From assembly GCA_946480605.1 (NCBI GenBank), contig CAMLKW010000205.1:1-7834 (forward strand): 7,834 bases of DNA, read 5' to 3'. The notes beneath the pieces were generated by a model. It was given only the letters and a program-made list of their open reading frames with translations. It made no database searches and was not told the origin of the DNA. Below, one piece after another: positions 6,369 through 7,834 of this stretch. Position numbers and translations under genes: made by a program. The DNA comes from an uncultured Roseateles sp. GTDB taxonomy: Bacteria; Pseudomonadota; Gammaproteobacteria; Burkholderiales; Burkholderiaceae. Position 1 is the first letter of the stretch. The number at the start of each line of letters is the position of its first letter.

Positions 6369-7375
6369 CGGCGCTTCAGGCCCAGCTGGAGTCCTTGCGG
6401 GGCGCGGCCACCGCACTGGCGCCCTACGAGATCGACACCGCCTGCCTGCCCGCCTCCGACCATGCCGCGCTGCTGGCCGAGTTGGCCCACCACCGCGGCA
6501 TCGCCCTGCCCTGGCCCGTGCGGCCGCTGATCTCGCCGCGCGAACTGCTGGAGCTGATCGCGCCGCTGCGCGAGGCCGGTGCGGACAGCGCCTTCGCGCT
6601 GGGCCAGCTGCTGCTGCCGGGCCACTACGGGCTGGCCAGCCAGGCACTGCTGCAGGCCGGCAACCTGGTCGACCTGCTGCGCCTGTTGTGCCGCCACGCG
6701 GGCCGCCTCACGCCGCTGCTGACGCCGCGGCTGCTGGTGGACGAGCAGGAGCTCATCCTCGTCTGGACCGACGCCTGCGGCCTGCCCGCCGGGCTGCGCG
6801 GCTTCGTCGTGGACCTGCACATGAGCGCGGTGGCCAGCCTGTGCGCATGGCGCGCGGGCCGGCGCCTGCCCTGGCGCTTCAGCTTCGACCGCACCGCGCC
6901 GCGCGACCTGGCCCAGCACGCGGTGCACCTGGGCACCGCACTGCATTTCGGCTGTCAGGTGGACGCGATGCGGCTGCCGCTGGCGCAGGCCGATGTCAGC
7001 TGGCCGGCCACGCCGGGCCTGGCCGCGACCGCGCTGGCGCGCCAGGCCGACCCGCAGGCGCTGCGCCGGGGGTTGCTGGCCGCGCTGGGCGACCGTTTGC
7101 TCGCACAGGTGGCAGAACCGCCCAGCCTGGAAGCGCTGGCCTCCGAGCAGGGCATGAGCCCGGCTACTTTCAAGCGCCGCCTGGCCCGCCACGGCACGCA
7201 TTACCAGGCCGAGGTGGATCGCGTGCGCACGCTGGTGGCGCTGTACCTGCTGGGGCCGCGCGGCCAGGGCCGCGACGCGGTGGCGCAGGCGCTGGGCTAC
7301 TTCGACGGCGCCAACTTCCGCCGCTCGTTCAAGCGCTGGACGGGCCTGGCGCCGAGCGCACTGCTGGGCGGCTGA
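6365..7375 (+). CDS. AraC-family transcriptional regulator with arabinose-binding-type N-terminal domain
   Basis: 336-residue DNA-binding regulator. Residues about 25-215 resemble the arabinose-binding type N-terminal domain found in OruR/ArgR-like AraC proteins: a helical start, GHYGLASQALL (86-96), a beta-rich middle around 118-136, and a closing segment with FGCQVDAMRLPL (195-206). The C-terminal domain has two helix-turn-helix units, the first at 253-277 (LEALASEQGMSPATFKRRL) and the second at 302-331 (AVAQALGYFDGANFRRSFKR), with the usual G-Y-x-D-x-x-N-F-x-R-x-F-K-R-W signature. Length is normal for the class. The start ATG 6365 overlaps the stop of the GGDEF-like gene by four bases and has no Shine-Dalgarno of its own, so translation is likely coupled. 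Closest targets by position are the divergent receptor-phytase operon and its own operon. The ligand cannot be told from the sequence. Confidence 0.93.
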   Translation: MTALQAQLESLRGAATALAPYEIDTACLPASDHAALLAELAHHRGIALPWPVRPLISPRELLELIAPLREAGADSAFALGQLLLPGHYGLASQALLQAGNLVDLLRLLCRHAGRLTPLLTPRLLVDEQELILVWTDACGLPAGLRGFVVDLHMSAVASLCAWRAGRRLPWRFSFDRTAPRDLAQHAVHLGTALHFGCQVDAMRLPLAQADVSWPATPGLAATALARQADPQALRRGLLAALGDRLLAQVAEPPSLEALASEQGMSPATFKRRLARHGTHYQAEVDRVRTLVALYLLGPRGQGRDAVAQALGYFDGANFRRSFKRWTGLAPSALLGG

Positions 7376-7402
7376 AAAAAAGACCCCGGCACGAGGCCGG
7401 GG
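7375..7402 (-). terminator. Intrinsic terminator reading on the minus strand
   Basis: Seven-base G+C-rich arms (7384-7390 CCCCGGC and 7396-7402 GCCGGGG) enclose a five-base loop. On the minus strand the stem is followed, after two bases, by seven T residues (complement of A7375-A7381). On the plus strand the bases after the stem are ACAAATCT, so it would be a weak terminator for the AraC gene, which ends at 7375. The only minus-strand transcription it could stop comes from 7403 onward, where no minus-strand gene is evident. Confidence 0.75.
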
Positions 7403-7467
7403 ACAAATCTGCCTTCCGCTGTCGCGGCAGGCCCTGCTCAGGGAGGAACAGCAGGGGGCCGAAGCCC
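7375..7467 (-). ncRNA. Candidate small RNA ending at the minus-strand terminator
   Basis: Read on the minus strand, three further stems precede the terminator: GGGC-TTCG-GCCC with a UUCG-type tetraloop (7467-7456); CCCTGCT/AGCAGGG with an 11-base loop holding CCTCCC, complementary to a Shine-Dalgarno sequence (7456-7432); and CTGCC/GGCAG or the internal CCGC/GCGG (7430-7409). A TACATT at 7479-7474 could be a -10 box, giving a transcript of about 92 bases, but no -35 sits at proper distance. The stems are equally possible as DNA palindromes in the downstream region of the AraC gene. The 5' end is a guess. Confidence 0.3.
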
Positions 7468-7660
7468 AGGGCCAATGTAGCGGGTCCGGCGCGCGCCGCG
7501 TGTAGGACAAGACGCTGGCAGCGCCCGCCAGGCCTGCAACAAGCCTGCGAAAACTTGCCGCGAATGCGAGCGATGTATCGGTCTGTGAGGGCGGCGCCTT
7601 GCGCCCGTTTGCATCCCTAGACTGCGCCGCTCGCGCATGGAGCGCGGAGGATGCTTGTAC
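7403..7660. other. Intergenic region between the AraC gene and the right-edge gene
   Basis: About 258 bases with no supported protein-coding gene. The left third holds the hairpin chain of the candidate small RNA. GGCGCGCGCC at 7488-7497 is a 10-base palindrome and 7593-7605 is a short stem (GGCGC/GCGCC, three-base loop). Region 7545-7620 is locally less GC-rich (around AAAACTTGCC and GATGTATCGG) and probably holds the promoter of the gene to the right, but no good -35/-10 pair is seen. GGAGGA at 7646-7651 is a strong Shine-Dalgarno sequence for that gene. Confidence 0.5.
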
Positions 7661-7834
7661 GTGGTCCCTGTTGACGAGACGCGGCGCCGTGCGTCGCCCA
7701 ACACCTCGGCCCCCGAGCCGCTGGAGCTGGACAGCGGCTTCGGCGCGCTGGACGGCGAGGCCCTGGACCTCGTCGAGCGCCGCGCCGGCGGCCGCGGCCT
7801 GCGGGTCACGCGCGAGCGCTACAGCAGCCGCAGC
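7661..7834 (+). CDS. Unrecognised protein, N-terminal part (cut by window edge)
   Basis: 58 codons are visible to the end of the window with no stop and nearly every third base G or C, a strong coding signature in this genome. The start is uncertain. GTG 7661 is preferred because GGAGGA (7646-7651) lies nine bases upstream. TTG 7655 is too close to it, and in-frame ATG 7637 lies before that Shine-Dalgarno and has none of its own. The visible protein has no signal peptide or membrane segment. It starts with a Pro/Arg/Ser-rich stretch, then an acidic segment (LELDSGFGALDGEALDLVER, 21-40) and a basic one (41-58). I do not recognise the family. Confidence 0.65.
   Translation, partial: MVPVDETRRRASPNTSAPEPLELDSGFGALDGEALDLVERRAGGRGLRVTRERYSSRS

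Noticed and set aside
6167..7510. A 447-codon minus-strand open frame opposite the AraC gene
   Set aside because: Gln/Ala/Arg-rich shadow of the AraC coding frame. It also starts in the intergenic region without a ribosome binding site.
7533..7548. GCCTGC direct repeat around AACAA
   Set aside because: Too short, and placed with no clear relation to a promoter. Likely chance.
7651..7674. ATG at 7651 directly after GGAGG as start of the right-edge gene
   Set aside because: That frame stops after seven codons (TGA at 7672-7674), and it is too close to the Shine-Dalgarno. The open coding frame is a different one.
7438..7809. A 123-codon minus-strand frame that could have explained the orphan terminator
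   Set aside because: Its sequence is Arg/Pro/Ser-rich low complexity, and its right half is antisense to the plus-strand gene at 7661, whose codon pattern is far better.

Overview
The window is very GC-rich with almost every third codon position G or C. It carries a Xanthomonas/Caulobacter-type TonB-dependent receptor, Tat-exported molybdenum hydroxylase genes and a Gram-negative lipoprotein. This suggests a Gram-negative bacterium, most likely a betaproteobacterium of the Burkholderiales (Roseateles/Mitsuaria/Rubrivivax-like). The placement is inference from gene families and composition, not from a marker gene.

Layout. From 5306 leftward to the window edge all genes are on the minus strand. 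In transcription order they are: a TonB-dependent outer-membrane receptor (5306-2847); a beta-propeller phytase (2847-1279), which overlaps the receptor stop as TGATG; a small four-cysteine lipoprotein (1268-972), whose Shine-Dalgarno sequence sits on the phytase stop codon; and, after a 63-base gap with a perfect 12-base palindrome, the two genes of an isoquinoline 1-oxidoreductase-type molybdenum hydroxylase. The latter are the 2Fe-2S subunit (908-414) and the first 139 codons of the Tat-exported molybdopterin subunit (417-1), which overlap as ATGA.

On the plus strand, divergent from the receptor, lies a two-gene unit. A four-helix membrane protein with a degenerate GGDEF domain (5469-6368) overlaps, as ATGA, an AraC-family regulator with an arabinose-binding-type N-terminal domain (6365-7375). 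The 162-base divergent spacer (5307-5468) holds an interrupted dyad, a leader hairpin and a repeated GTCACA..CGCC element, all candidates for control of the receptor-phytase operon. The 285-base stretch after the regulator has a strong intrinsic terminator that reads on the minus strand and a chain of hairpins, one with an anti-Shine-Dalgarno loop. No minus-strand gene explains this terminator, so a small RNA is possible. A partial, unrecognised plus-strand gene begins at about 7661 and runs off the right edge.

Working model. The receptor and phytase form an outer-membrane/periplasmic phytate (inositol phosphate) utilisation unit, a pairing already known in proteobacteria. The less usual part is the adjacent coupled pair. 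The GGDEF protein has lost its catalytic metal ligands but keeps an RxxD inhibitory-site motif, so it may sense cyclic di-GMP at the membrane rather than make it. Its tight coupling to an AraC regulator suggests a local sensor/regulator module for the phytase operon. That link is inferred from position only.
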